Shown: in pieces, positions 1-14,400 of the stretch
Position numbering within the stretch: the stretch's first letter is position 1
Layout of the letters: the number at the start of each line of letters is the position of its first letter
Translations under genes and position numbers: made by a program
Assembly (NCBI RefSeq): GCF_000972845.2
Contig: NC_040012.1
Coordinates: 13,786,056-13,850,055, forward strand
Length of the DNA: 64,000 bases
Reading direction: 5' to 3'
DNA from: Larimichthys crocea
Lineage: Eukaryota > Chordata > Actinopteri > Sciaenidae
The notes under the pieces: model-generated
What the model saw: only the letters and a program-made list of their open reading frames with translations
Told to the model about the DNA's origin: nothing
Databases searched by the model: none

Positions 1-222
1 CAGTACCTTCCTTTACCTTTTGTTCCCTACCCTTTTACATATTCTTTGATCACGATTGTCTTTCTGTATAAAAGTGCTCCATTTCATTTGCTCGGGGTCA
101 ACTCACTGGCTCAAGTACGTTCTGTGACTGTCAGTTCACAAGCGTGCCGGCATGCTTTTTAATAAACACACACCACCACAGCACCTCAACAGGCTTTCTT
201 TCGTGGAATTTCTTCGACAATG
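1..222 (+). repeat. Possible LTR fragment in transferrin intron 4
   Basis: This stretch has a TATA-like TATAAAAG at about 67-74, an AATAAA at about 161-166 and a terminal CA at about 221-222, the order expected of the U3-R-U5 parts of an LTR. It lies in intron 4 of the transferrin gene. No partner LTR, primer-binding site or coding region is visible in the window, so it could be a solo LTR end or coincidence. Confidence 0.3.
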
Positions 223-377
223 GTAAATATGAAGATTAGCTTAGCATCAGAGGAGAAACAACTAGTCTGGCTCTGTCCAAAGGTAATAAAACCTGCATGG
301 CATCACCTCTGAACTCGGAATATAAGTATTTAAATGTCACATTGTTTTTACAACTTATAATATAATAGAGCATGTTA

Positions 378-1563
<1,186 letters not shown>

Positions 1564-1618
1564 GCTGGACGGCGGGGTCTCCAGGTCAGCAGAGCTGCGT
1601 GTCCGAGCGCTCCACGGG

Positions 1619-1627
1619 CTTTTATAG
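1619..1627 (-). promoter_or_regulatory. TATA box of tf
   Basis: Read on the minus strand this is CTATAAAAG, about 57-65 bases upstream of the transferrin ATG at 1563. That spacing fits a short 5' UTR with transcription starting roughly 25-30 bases downstream. Liver-type secreted protein genes commonly use a TATA box. The transcription start itself cannot be read from the sequence. Confidence 0.65.
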
Positions 1628-4600
1628 CAAGCCTCTGTGACACATAGTTTACTCAGGTTTCCTAATGTGTGGGTGCGTGCGCGTGCGTGGGCGCGTGCAC
1701 CGGTGTACTTTTGAGGTGGTACAGCGGGAGATGGCAGAGAAACAGAGAGATTGCATATCCGAAATGTCCACATAATGGAAATTCACAGACACTCTTTTGA
1801 AACTACCATTGTTTGCACTAATCTGGAGTCATCCTGGAAAACAGGCCAGAGACTAACATGACAGGATTCATCAAAAAACAAAAGGTAATTCATAAGCACA
1901 GGATATATTTGTCATGTCCATGTGCTTTGTGTTTTATTCTCTGCTTCTGGACCGCTTCTTCAGCTGTCCTTTGAGGACAAATAAAGTGACAGATTGATAG
2001 GATTAATTGTGCATTAAAAATGTATATAATGCAGTAAAAAACACTAATAAGATAGTCTTTGCAGCGTTACCCAGTGATGGAAGAGGTATTCAGTTACTTT
2101 ACTAAAAAATACTTTAGAAGTCCTGCATTCAAAATCTTACAAAAGTTAAATTCCAGTATTATCTGCAACTTGCATTTCAAGTATCAAAAGAAAAAAAATA
2201 TAGAGCTGAATGGCTCCCATCAGTATTATATGATTATATGTCATATTATTGTATTCATTTTAATATTTTATTAATGTGTTAAATAAAATTTTACTGTTAG
2301 TTGATGGAGCTAATCTTCAGTATTTTATATATTGTTTGAATTATAGCTGCTAAATGAATGGAATCTGAGTACAATATTTCCCCTCAGTGCTACTTGAGTA
2401 AAAGTACTGCCTGTAATTTTCTGCTGTTTCATGTCCTTCTCCTAAAATTACATGATTTGACAACAAGACCTGCTGAACCCAGACATGACCTGGGAGGGAG
2501 TGCTGCTGTAAGAAGACAAGGAGAAGTTTTGTACGATTATTTTAACTGGATAAAAAAAAGTTTACTAGGCTGCGCTTTGACCCACATAAGAGTCGTGTTT
2601 ACCTATTGTTACCCAACACAAGAGCAAAGGTTTCTGATCTGCTTCTGATTTAAAATTGGACTGGTAACACGTCATTATTTGTTCTCAGCTGTCAAATATT
2701 AAGACCTCACCCAATCAGTTTCAACTGCAATCAATTTCACAGAATATTCATGTTTCACCACTGAATGATGGATCGGTTACATTCTTCATTGAGAATATTG
2801 GCACTGTATTTGACTTGCTATTATTATTTTTGAATTTGTTATCTCCCAAATCCTTTTATATTTTTAGTTTTCAATAGACAATTCAAGCTTCCTTGTTTTG
2901 TAACCAGATGACTGCAGCATCCAAAGCCAAACTCTTGACATAACAAAACCACAGTTAATAAAAGAGGCTTTTCCTGAGAATTCCCATGTCTTTCTTTTAC
3001 CCTGTACCCTGTTTCTTTGCACTTCTTTATATTTTCTTATGTGCTATTGTGTCTGACACTACAGTAACTTGCAGTTTGCGAATATTTGTAAACCAGTATT
3101 AAATAAAAGTATAAATGAGATTCATCTTTGCAGATGGAGATATCAGAGAATATGAAATCTGCCTGCAATTATTACTTTTTGCCCTGTAATGCAAATATTT
3201 GCACATAAACCTTGAGTGGAGTTTCCCAACAACAAAAATTGAGCCAATTATCAGAACAAGTGAACAAAACTGAACCAGAACTTTTTATTTATTCTGTGCA
3301 TGTTTTTTAGTGAAAGTGATAAAGAAATAAGAAGACACTAAAGATGACCCCATTATTATCCCAGCCTCTGGATTAACGGTTTATGAATGTGAGTTTTACT
3401 GTCAGCTGATTATTCTGATGCTGAGGTTAAACATACCTGCCAACATAAGGAAAATACATTCAGTTAGAGGTTAAAATATGTCAGACTTGCAGCTTTATTA
3501 GGAGTATCGAATGGCATAGAACTGAACCGGTGATGCTAATATTCAGATGATTTGCTACATAGACTTAAATCAGTGCGTATACAGCTAAATAGTCAAATAA
3601 CACATTAAAACCTACGTTTGACTCCAAAATAAATCAAATAAGAGGAAAGCTGTGGCACCACCAAGCACCCTCTAGTCAAGCTGCATGTGATAAAAACAGA
3701 TTTGTATATAAAATATTCAAGTAGAAAAAAGAAAACATGTGTCAAAGTGTCAACGCAGCTAAATTTCTCCTGCAGCCGAGTGAAAAGCTTTAAAAAAAGC
3801 AAATCAGCACATTATGCAACACTGTATTTGATCTGGTGCACATAAAGTGCCCCACACGAAAGAAAATGACCTTTTTGTGGAATCATATAACCCTGACCTT
3901 AGCCTCACCCTGCACGACTAAAACTTTATCCCCCGCTTCCCCACCCGCACACTGAGATAAACCCAGACACTGAGTGTTGTACATAACGGTCTTTCCAGTG
4001 TTGCAGCGCATGGGTAATTTTAGTGACAAAGACTGTCAATAGAGAGTATACAGACTAACTGTTAGAGGAGACCATGAAGGGAGTGACTGCAGTTACTTTC
4101 AGTAGCTTGATCTCATGTTCAATGAATTTTATTTACTACTTATAATAAAACTGAATAAAAGTGTCACAGGGTGTTCTAACAGTTTTTAACATTCCTTATC
4201 TGTTCACAATTTGACCTCAGTGTGTTTTCCACCATACCACCTCATATGTTTACACTAAGTCTAAGTACAGTACTACTTTTCCAGATTATCTGTGTTCCTT
4301 TAAATTTCCAGCCCAGTTTTTATCCTTTCCTTCCTTTCTTGTGATTCCCTGCCTTCTTGCTTTAGCCTGCTGATGTATTATTGCTCTCTGGCCGATTAAA
4401 GATGGTTTGACTCTAATTATCTGGCTTGTGTGAGTGGATTTGAGTCTTTATCCCTGTGCCAGTTTCCTGAACCCTCACAATTACTATGTCTTTGTCAATC
4501 TCTGCTGACACTTCAGTCAGCAGCATTACTGTAATGACACCTCTTGATAACACAGCGGGCAAGCCAATAACATCACTGTGCCGTACTCAGAGTGGATAAG

Positions 4601-5054
4601 CTTATCATCATTGATCGTTCTTCTGAAACCTGCAGAGCAAAGGGTTAACAAGGCATTATCGGTTGGACATTACACACAAGCACACTTTTAGTCTGGGACT
4701 CGGGGCTCTGTGTGGTGTGTTGAGCCTCACGTATGAGGGAAAAATCTGTTTTGTGATAAACATTTTAAGCAACTTCCTTTTCAGAAATGTGAAATGTGCA
4801 ACTAGATAAAAGATAAGTGTTGCTGAGAGAGAAGGTTGTCTATTTTACACTTGACTAAGATATAAAAGTAGAGTAACTGCAGGAGTGACATAATGATCCA
4901 CCAGTGATGATTCATCTTGATACATTTCCCTTTAAATACATCATAGGATGTATTATGTATGAAATTATAACTCTTAGAACAGGGGCAGCTTTTATAAAAA
5001 CACATCTGGCTTGTTAATCAGGAAATACGGACACTGCTGGTTGGTGTTTTTTCT
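1628..5054. other. Intergenic, no gene recognised
   Basis: AT-rich intergenic DNA upstream of transferrin. It holds one partial hAT-like repeat (listed separately at 2072) and no open frame with recognisable protein similarity. A purine/pyrimidine-rich GCGTG-type stretch lies at about 1672-1700. Confidence 0.6.
2072..2440 (+). repeat. hAT-like short repeat, partial copy
   Basis: It begins CAGTGATGGAAGAGGTATTCAG and continues with a block near TCCTGCATTCAAAATCTTAC, then CTACTTGAGTAAAAGTACTG. This is the same repeat type as the copies at 5063 and 26960, which start CAGTGGTGG and CAGGGGTGA. The 3' end seems truncated because no matching inverted terminus was found. Confidence 0.5.
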
Positions 5055-5062
5055 CACCTCTG

Positions 5063-8000
5063 CAGTGGTGGAGGAAGTACTCAGATACTTTAGTACAAAT
5101 ACCAATTGTAAAATTGGTTAAAATATATATATATACAAGTGCACTTACAAGTACAAGTAAATGTGCAGGTGTACCATCACTAAGTACTGTCAGAAAAATG
5201 TACCTAAAATATTAAAAGTAATGGTTCTGTGGAAAAAATGTCCTGTGTATGATATTTTATTATATTACAATACTTTAATACCGACAAATTAATGTCCCTC
5301 CTGGAGCTGCCACCTTACCGTGGTGGAGGGGTTTGCATGTTCCAATGATCCTAGGAGCTATGTTGTCGGGGGCTTCATGCCCCTGGTAGGGTCACCCAAG
5401 GCAATCAGGTCCTAGGTGAGGGTCCAGACAAAGCGCAGCTCAATATCCCTTGATAAAATGACAGCGAAAGGAGCCAAGTTTCCCTTGCCCGGACACGGGC
5501 CACCGGGGCCCCCCCCTGGAGCCAGGCCTGGGGGTGGGGCTCGTTAGCTAGCGCCTGGTGGTCGGGTCCTTACCCATGGGGCCCGGCCGGGCATAGCCCG
5601 AAAAGGTGACATGGGCCCCACTTCCCATGGGCCCACCACCCATGGGAGGGGTCTCAGGGGGCAGGTGCAAAGAGAGATGGGCGGCAGTCGGAGGCAGGGA
5701 CCCTGGTGGTCCGACCCCCAGTTGCAGAAGCTGGCTCTGGGGACGTGGAACGTCACCTCTCTGGCGGGGAAGGAATGGGGGATGCACCGAATGGCAGTTC
5801 AGAGTACCCACCCTTTTTGGAGTCTTTAAAGGGGGTGCTGGAGAGCGCTTCCTCGGGGGACTCCCTCGTCCTCCTGGGGGACTTCAATGCTCACGTGGGC
5901 AGCGAAAGTGAGACCTGGAGGGGCGTGATTGGGAGGAACGGCCCCCCTGATCTAAACCCGAGTGGTGTTATTGGACTTCTGTGCTCGTCATGGATTGTCC
6001 ATAACAAACACCATGTTCAAGGATAGGGGTGTCCATATGTGCACTTGGCACTGCAGTTCGATGATCGACTTTGTGGTCGTGTCGTCGGACTTGCGGCCAC
6101 ATATTTTGGACACCTGGGTGAAGAGAGGGGCTGAGCTGTCAACTGATCACCACCTGGTGGTGAGTTGGCTCCGATGGTGGGGGAGGATGGCGGTCAGACC
6201 TGGCAGGCCCAAACGTTCTGTGCGGGTTTGTTGGGAACGTCTGGCGGAATCTCCTGTCAGAAAGAGATTCAACTCCCACCTCCGGGAGAACTTCGCTCAT
6301 GTCCTGGGGGAGGCAGGGGACATTGAGTCCGAGTGGACCTTGTTCCGTTCCTCCATTGTCAAGGCGGCTGACCGGAGCTGTGGCCGTAAGGTGGTCGGTG
6401 CCTGTCGCGGCAGCGGCCCCCAAACCCGCTGGTGGACACCGGCGGTGAGGGATGCCGCCAAGCTGAAGAAGGAGTCCTACAGAACCTTTTTGGCCTGTGG
6501 GACTCCTGAAGCAGCTGACGGGTATCGACGCGCCAAGCGGAATGCGGCCTTGGCAGTTGCGGAGGCAAAAACTCGGGCATAGGAAGAGTTCGGTGAGGCC
6601 ATGGAGAGCGACTTTCGAACGGCTTCGAGGAGGTTCTGGACCACCATCCGGCGGCTCGGGCGGGGGAAGCAGTGCACTGACAACACTGTGTTCAGTGGGG
6701 ACGGGGTGCTGCTGACCTCGACTGGGGACGTCTTGGGTCGGTGGAGGGAATACTTCGAAGACCTCCTCAATCCCACCAGCACGTCTTCCTTTGAGGAGGC
6801 AGAGTCAGAGGACCCTGTGGTGGTCTCGCCCATTTCTGGGGCTGAGGTCGCTGAGGTAGTCAAAAAGCTCCTCGGTGGCAGGGCCCCGGGGGTGGATGAG
6901 GTCCGCCTGGAGTTCCTCAAGGCTCTGGATGTTGTGGGGCTGTCTTGGTTGACACGTCTCTGCGACATTGGGGGCAGTGCCTCTGGACTGGCAGACCGGG
7001 GTGGTGGTTCCCCTCTTCAAAAAGGGGGACCGGAGGATGTGCTCCAACTATAGGGGGATCACACTCCTCAGCCTCCCCAGGAAGGTCTTTTCGGGGGTCC
7101 TGGAGAGGAGGGTCCGCAAGATTGTCGAACCTCGGATTCAGGAGGAGCAGTGTGGTTTTCGTCCTGGCCGTGGAACTGTGGACCAGCTCTATACCCTTAG
7201 CTATACTCCCATGAACTCCGTTGGACTCCGCCAGGGCTGCCCTTTGTCACCAGTTCTCTTCATAACCTTTATGGACAGAATTTCTAGGCACAGCCAGGGC
7301 GTTGAAAGACTGCGATTCGGTGGCCTCAGGATCAGGCCGCTGCTTTTTGCAGATGATCTGGTCCTGTTGGCTTCATCGGAGGGTGCCCTTCAGCTCTCTC
7401 TGGAGCGGTTTGCAGCCGAGTGAGAAGCGGCTGGGATGAGAATCAGCACCACCAAATCCGAAGCCATGGTTCTCAGCCGGAATGGGCAGAGTTCAGTCTC
7501 CGGGTCGGGGACGAGATCCTGCCTCAAGTGGAGGAGTTCAAGTATCTCAGGGTCTTGTTCACGAGTGAGGGAAGGATGGAACGGGAGATCGACCAGCGGA
7601 TCGGTGCGGCTTCTGCAGTGATGCGGACTCTGCACCGGTCCGTTGTGGTGAAGAAGGAGCTGAGCCTCACCTATGGTCACGTACTTTGGGTAGTGACCGA
7701 AAGAATGAGATTGCGAATACAAGCGGCCGAAATGAGAGGAACCAGTTAAGGTGGCTCGGGCAACTTGTGAGGATGCCTCCTGGACGTTTCCCTGGTGAGA
7801 TGTTCCGGGCACGTCCCTCCGGGAGGCGGCCTGGGAACGCCTTGGGGTCCCCCTGGGAGAGCTAGAAGAAGTGGCTGGGGAGAGGGAAGTCTGGGCTTCC
7901 CTGCTGAAGCTGCTGCCCCCGCGACCCGTACCGGAAAAGCGGTAGAAGACGAACAAACGAACGAACGAACAATTCATGTATATGTAGCATTTACTTGTAG

Positions 8001-8400
8001 CTGGTGGAAGTGGAGCTAGTTTTAAGTTCTTTATTTACAGTTCAGTGGTTTGGTCCAAAGAATCACAAGAAATCTGATTTGTGAGATCAATAAAGGTAAA
8101 AAAAAAAAACAACTTCAATTCTGCCAAATAAATTTGTATTCATATTTTGACAATTACTATTTTCCAATTATTATAAGGCAATCTGGGAGGTTTTAAATCT
8201 GTTAAATCTGTGTTCACTTTTGCAGCTATCAACTCATAGACATTGCTCTTTTGTAAAGGATTGAGATAATAAGGGTGCTCAAACGTTAACATAACGTTAT
8301 TTAATGCAAAATCTTAATCTGAAAAGTAACTAGTAGCACTGTGATAGTGTGAAAAGTAAATCTGTACTTCAGTATAGTACTTTGTTACTTTTCACCAATG
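5063..8400 (+). mobile_element. hAT-like non-autonomous element, split by a LINE
   Basis: The left end is CAGTGGTGGAGGAAGTAC. The right end, read on the minus strand, is CATTGGTGAAAAGTAACA, an imperfect inverted repeat. The flanking 8-mers CACCTCTG (5055-5062) and CACCTACG (8401-8408) match at 6 of 8 positions, in line with the 8-bp target duplication of hAT elements. No transposase is encoded. The inner part from about 5296 to 7972 is a LINE inserted later; about 230 bp of the host element lie to its left and about 430 bp to its right. Confidence 0.55.
5296..7972 (+). mobile_element. Decayed APE-type non-LTR retrotransposon (LINE)
   Basis: The conceptual product is spread over several frames between about 5706 and 7750. 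Recognisable parts in order are: an endonuclease start (LALGTWNVTSLAGKE), endonuclease segments LLGDFNAHVG, MIDFVVVSSDLRP and STDHHLVVSW, then reverse-transcriptase blocks CSNYRGITLLS, EEQCGFRPGRGTVDQLYTL, GLRQGCPLSPVLF and LLFADDLVLLAS. About 80 residues of endonuclease are missing near 5775, and part of the RT is missing near 7200, between DQLYTL and GLRQGCPLSP. The element ends in a short GAAC tandem tail. It is GC-rich compared with its surroundings. It is a dead copy; the clade (I/Nimb-like is my guess) needs a RepBase search. Confidence 0.85.
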
Positions 8401-8408
8401 CACCTACG

Positions 8409-11400
8409 TGAGTTGAAGCTTGAGGAGGGCTGAACATCCTTCTCTTTTATATATCAGGTCCAACTCCTTAATAAACTCATTAACAATGTCTTAAAATTGT
8501 GTTTATTAGGTGTTTGACTTTGTTTTGAGCACAGTATTGACTTTGGATACAAAAAATGATTATTTATTTATACTTTATACACCCAGCTGTGTGTTTTTGC
8601 AGGATGGGAAGGCGCACAGACAGATTTCACCGGCCTCTCTCTAGTGATTCACATCTTCCATCCACAAACGTGCTACTCTAAACGGCAGGATCCTGTCACC
8701 TGTGTACATTACAGGTAATCCAGTGATATAGTATTGCTGTCATAATGCTTAAACAAACAAGAGACAGACAGAGATACAATGAATTTTAGCCTCAAACACT
8801 GGATCCTACATTTCCCAAAATGCAACTCGACAGCAGCTTTCATCAGATCTTCCTTGCCTTGTTTTTCTTTTGAGCTCTACAACTGCAGTTTGTTACCAAA
8901 ACAAATAAATCATTTTTTTGTCACCCTTTAAAATACTCCTACTCCTAAGCCACAGAAGACATTACACAAAGGGAACTCAGCTGCCACACGGCTTACTGAT
9001 CACACATTAACTTCCATTGACTTCATTCTGCGAAATAGCTGAAAGGTCCATGGATGACTGGGGTCAACATCCTTCTTATGCAACAGACAAAGATCCCAGA
9101 GTAGCCAGATCTGACTGCTGTCCTAGTTAGCTCATTAGCCATTAAGCAGTGATGAATACATTTAGGTTTGAGGAAACGATTTGACCTCTGCAACATCAAC
9201 CTGCAATCTTGATATTTTAACAGCTGGGTCTGAAAGATTTTGTAACCCCAGAGCTCCAACATAGAATACAGTTTGTGTAAACTCTCCATAGTTATGTATA
9301 TGATGATATAGTGACATTTTGACCTGTGTTTTTTTTTGGAAAGTCCAGACTGTATCTTATAAATAATAGATATCTCATACATCTGCCTTATTTCCAAGAA
9401 TTACCTGGTGTGTGTGTGTGTGTTTGTTTTTTTTTTTTTAAGGCAGCTGATCTGAGCAAATACAGCATTTCTGATTTTATTTGTAGGGGGAGATGATTTA
9501 CTACTCTACTACTACTTATTCAGCTAGTCCTAACCCCATCACCACCCCTGCCCCTCATGTTTTTCATGAAAGCAAAAAAAAAAAAAAAAAACAGGGGATG
9601 AAGGAACGCCGCCCCTGCACGGCAGCACCCACACGAGGACAGTGAAACAGTCAGTGTCCTCATCTGTTTGTACAGCTGCAAGTCCTTTTCCTTCAACTCT
9701 GACCATTGCCCTGCACAGACACTGTTAATATTATCAGTTGGGGCCCTCATTCAAAGGGAAATATATATATATATATATATATATAAAAAAAAAATGAATG
9801 TGATCTGACCTATTATGTTGCTTTAATCCAAGCTCAACACTAAAAACACAGATAGGAATTTTGTTTTTCTAAATAGTGAGACACATCTTGATATATTTTT
9901 TGTCCTTGTAGAGCTTCACATCTGTTCTACCAGACGTGGACATGAAAAAGAAAATGAAGAATAATAATCGCTCAAGGTTCAATCCCATATTCCTTACAGA
10001 CGTATCTTTATCTAATAACTTAGTTATGAAGTTATACCTCTGCAACATTGAAACAAATCCTTGAAAGACCTGTGAACTTTAACTGTGTCGCTTATTCTGA
10101 TTTTAATAAACTGACATGGCAGCACAAATCACCTCCATTCTTCCAGGACTTTTAAAAACACATAAAAGTTGAAAGGAAAAGGCAAGCAACATGACTGCAC
10201 AGTTGTCTTCTTATAATTTTGTGTTAATTTCCTATTTCATAAAATACTCGTAAAGCTCATTTAACCCATAATTATTCACACTAGTGGTCTTTATCTTCTT
10301 CACTATCAATTGAAGATTTGTTATTTGTTGCCATTTAAGGCACATTACTGCCACCACCTGTCCATGTGGTGTCTTATTAAAATCCGTGGTATCTATTTTG
10401 ATATCGGTTTGGGTTGTGACCTCTGACATTTCTCTCAACACATCATGACTGCGAAGTTAATTTAAAAGGACAATCCAGTTCATTGCAAACATGTAACAAA
10501 AGATCAAGCAGAACCTCTCTTGGTTTTGGTGGTTATATTTCAACATCAGCATATTTTCTTGGCAGCATATAAAAAAAAGGAAAGGAAACAATGACTACAG
10601 CTAAATATCAGTCTCTCTAACCATCTCTGTACAGTGTAGGTCCGACTGTTGAGATGTACCACCCTTCATTCATTCCCTTCTGTATCAAAAGTTGAAATGC
10701 AAAAACAATCTCCTAGTCTCTAACCAGCCAATAGAAACTTGAGTAAAAATGTGCAGATTAACTCGAATCCTCTCAGATCTACACCAAGTGTCACAGATGT
10801 CCGACACATTTTGTTGATTTTTTTTTTTCCTCTCAGTAACCGCTGCTTCCAAAGAATTACAATTGTTCAAACAATAACGGTGTGAGAGACCAAATTGGGG
10901 TCCAAATAAACAGAGATGAACCTCCCTTTACCTGTCCTCAGGTACAGAAAATAACAAGAGCTAGAAAATAAACTCTGACATTTAACAACCTTTCTGGGAG
11001 GTAAAGGTCTTTTGTACAAGTCCCTGGTGCCTCATCATCAACTACCGATCCATTATTTGGGTTTTTCTTTTCTTTGAATGTGAATTATATCTTTTATATT
11101 CTATCCTGATGTGCCTCAGTGTTCAGAACAAAATGAAGCCTGCATCAGAAAAGAATAAATCACTTAAAAAAATTAAAGAGTACTGGCATCCGTAACACCT
11201 TACTGGCCAATTGTAGAGCACTACAAGGGGATTAGGCTGTCAGTAGAGACGTCAGTATTCAGACTAGTGGAGTGGCGGGTAAAAGTGGTCCATCCACTAA
11301 AGAGTTGTCTTGGCAAAAAACGGGGGCCTAATTCCAGGAGAACAGAAGGTTATGTGATCAAGGCCAGTAACATCGTCCCAGATCATTGGTGAAAGGGTGA

Positions 11401-11449
11401 GGTCTATTAGAGAGATACAGACAAGCAAAAGTGAGTGTGTCTGACAAGG
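8409..11449. other. ubxn7 downstream region / likely 3' UTR, no gene seen
   Basis: No coding exon is recognised. The part next to 11450 must contain the 3' UTR of ubxn7. A minus-strand AATAAA occurs at about 9476-9481 and others lie near 8565, so a long UTR is possible but its end cannot be fixed. Simple repeats occur at about 9408-9432 (GT/T), 9575-9592 (poly-A) and 9762-9784 (AT). Confidence 0.5.
9762..9784. repeat. (AT)n microsatellite
   Basis: A run of about eleven AT units followed by an A tract. It lies in the presumed ubxn7 3' region and nothing further can be said about it. Confidence 0.9.
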
Positions 11450-14400
11450 CTAGTTCCTCTCCTGCACAAATACAGTCTCCTGTGGACAAAGCCCCGCCTC
11501 CTGCAGTGTGATGTCATAGTCCAAGTGGGCAAGCTTCCTTCTGGGAAAATTGGTGACGAGTTCGAAGCGTTCATTGGGGTAACCTTTGGACTGGACGTGT
11601 CTAACCAGGGCCTTGAAATGAGAGAGTAATACAACAGAGATGAGACATTTTAAAGAACAAACATCGTTCATGTGAGAATGTAAAGATTGATTTTATTTAC
11701 TAACTTAACAATAGTTTGATATTTTCTAGAAATATACTCATTGGCTTTGTTGCAGACTGTACTTATATAGCCCCTTTCTAGTCCTCTGACCACTCGGAGC
11801 ACTTTAACACTAAATATCTCATTCACCCACTCACCCACACATTCACTGTTGCCATTGGCTGCCATGCAAGATGCCAACTGCTCATCAGTTTTTGGGAGCT
11901 AACCATTCAAACGCATTCACACAGAGATGCAGACAGCCTTCAGGAGCAATCTGGGGTTCAGTATCTTGCCCTCCTCACAAGGTCTGGAGAAGCATCGGAT
12001 CATAGTGGACGACCTCCTGAGACAACACTTGTATGGCAAATTTAGAGCTCTGTCCAAAGTAAAAAAACAACAAACAAACACCTACCAGCACCTCTTGAGT
12101 TCATTCTAGTTTGTTTGATTCGGGTTTAAAATAACAATTTGATGCTTTGTGGGGAGTTCTGGAGTGAACTATTTCTTGGCCAGCAGCAGTAACTTTGAGT
12201 CTGACCTCGACTGGTGCAGGGCAACAAACAGTCAGACACATAACCGCACTTAAACTAGTGAATTATCATTTTACACTGATGAAACAACATCAGTGAGCTT
12301 TAGAGGTACTTAAAGGCATATTTTTTTTCAACTTTGGACAGATTAAGGCTAGTTGTTTGCTTCCAGCTAAGCTAAACTGAGCTCCATACTTATTGTAAAA
12401 CGTGAGAGTGACCTCGATCTTCTCATCTGACTCTCAGCAACAAAGCAAAGTAAATTTCCTAAAATGTTTAACTACTCCTTTTATTGCTGTTGTTGTTGTT
12501 GTTGTTGTGTGGTCTCACCATAAGTCTTGCTTTAGAAGACAAGGAAATCTGCTCTCTTTGTCCATCTGGATAACGGAGCATCAACCTGGCTTTGGGACCT
12601 TTGCGGAAAAAGAAAACATGGTGATAAATTTATTTTTATTTTTTTCAGAAATGATGCAGCTGCTGTTTTAGCCAAAAAGTTAACCAACCAAACTTGCTAT
12701 GTTTTATGACTCTGTCACCTTTGGTCAATCAATATAATTCTGGAAAGAATGCAGGGGAATTTTAGTGCAAGAGAAGTGACGCAAAACAAAGAGCATAAAT
12801 TAATGATTAATTTAATAACTGAGCCATCGCCCACATTCTTCTCTGAAAATTGATTGTGTGTGTGCAGACTGATTCTTGACAGTCCACATCCTGCAGAGGG
12901 GTTTACTGATAACTATTCACACCTAATACCAGATAGATACCATTCATGGTTATGCTCTGGGGAATACAGTATAAATTCAGCAGTATGTAGCTAGAGTAGT
13001 AGTAGTGAATGTGATTATAAACATGCAGTCATGGTGAGTGGAAGGCAGCTATAGCACCGATGTCTAGTTCTGTTTTTGAATAGCATCTCTGTGACCTCTC
13101 AAATCTACAAATTTGTGTTCAAGCTCAATAGATGTCCCGGTTTGACGCTCTGTTGTTGTATCACAACAACACGTGGGCATGCTCGAGCTCTCAGAGTACT
13201 ACTGAATGCTTTAGCGGAGGCTGATCTGTACACTTCAAGTGCTCATTAACTGATGGTTAACAAACATTTTGAGGGTCTTTTTGCAGGCTGGAGATAACCT
13301 CAAGGACATTCCCTCATTATACGCGTTTCAGGATTCAAATTACCCTCTGACGTACCATTGTCATCAGGACAGTCCACGTCACAGGGTTGGGCAGTGCTGG
13401 TCTTGGAAGGTCCTGCGCTTTCCGCTGCTGGGGTACAGTGGTTCCCTCCAGAATCTGCTTCTGGGTGAAGATGACGAGGGGCAGCAGCTGAGGGCTCCAG
13501 GTGGTTCTTTTTGCTCTCCTCTTTCTTGTGACTGTGGTTGTTTTCTTTGTACGGAGACTTTCTGTGGGAAGAAGTTGAACTATCGGGATGCAGACGCTGC
13601 TGAGCCGCAGTGGCCGGGGGGAGCTGGGTGTGTTTGACGGTAGGAGTTTTCTCTTCGTGGGGTACGGGCGTTTCGCTGTCTGAGCCATCGACGGAGATTG
13701 GACCCTCGCTGTCAGAAAAAGGCTCCGCGTCTGATTCGTCGTCTGACCGGGGGGAGTCGGGGGCTTCGGGCGCATTTGAAGACTCGTAGTGGGTCTCCTG
13801 CAGGGAGGCTCGGATAGCCGCCTCCAGCTGACTGTCTTCGCTGGCATCAATCAGACTCTCCTAGAACAAAAAACAGAGTGTGCAGCTGTAGACAACAGAT
13901 CAAAGAGTCGGGAAAAATGTGGTAAAACTTCAAATGCTAGCGGCCGCTGTGTGATACCAACAAAAATAACAAAAATCAACTAGATTTTGAGAAATGATCA
14001 TTAGCAAGCCTGTAATTAAGCCTTTACAACCAGGAAGAGGCAACAATGAAGTTGTATCGCCATATACAATAACCAGAATATCAGATAATAGCCCTACAAT
14101 TCATAAATAGTGACAGTGGAAATTCCAACAGAGTCACACAGAGAGCGAGAATTAGAGATGACACATGAGATGAGAGACCCACAGAGCGAGCTCGTTTGGC
14201 AGGGGGCGCATGGCAGGACGGCCCATCGAGCTGCCCGTGCTCTGCCAGGAAGCCGGTCGCCTGCTCCAGGAACGATGCCACGTCCAGCTGGTTCCACTCC
14301 ACCATCTTTTGACCTGAAGTGAACAAGTTTTGAATGATACGGGTCAACAACAGATACATCGATGTCAACAGCTGCAGTGAGACATCGGCTCACTCTGACA

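Noticed and set aside
5544..5829. Several overlapping proline/glycine-rich frames
   Set aside because: They are GC-rich shadows of the LINE 5' UTR and endonuclease start.
13269..13637. Plus-strand open frame of 122 codons
   Set aside because: It is the antisense shadow of the large ubxn7 exon 9.
13335..13850. Minus-strand 171-codon frame starting MMPAKTVSWRR
   Set aside because: It is an out-of-frame reading of ubxn7 exon 9; the phase from exon 8 gives ESLIDASEDSQLEAAIRAS instead.
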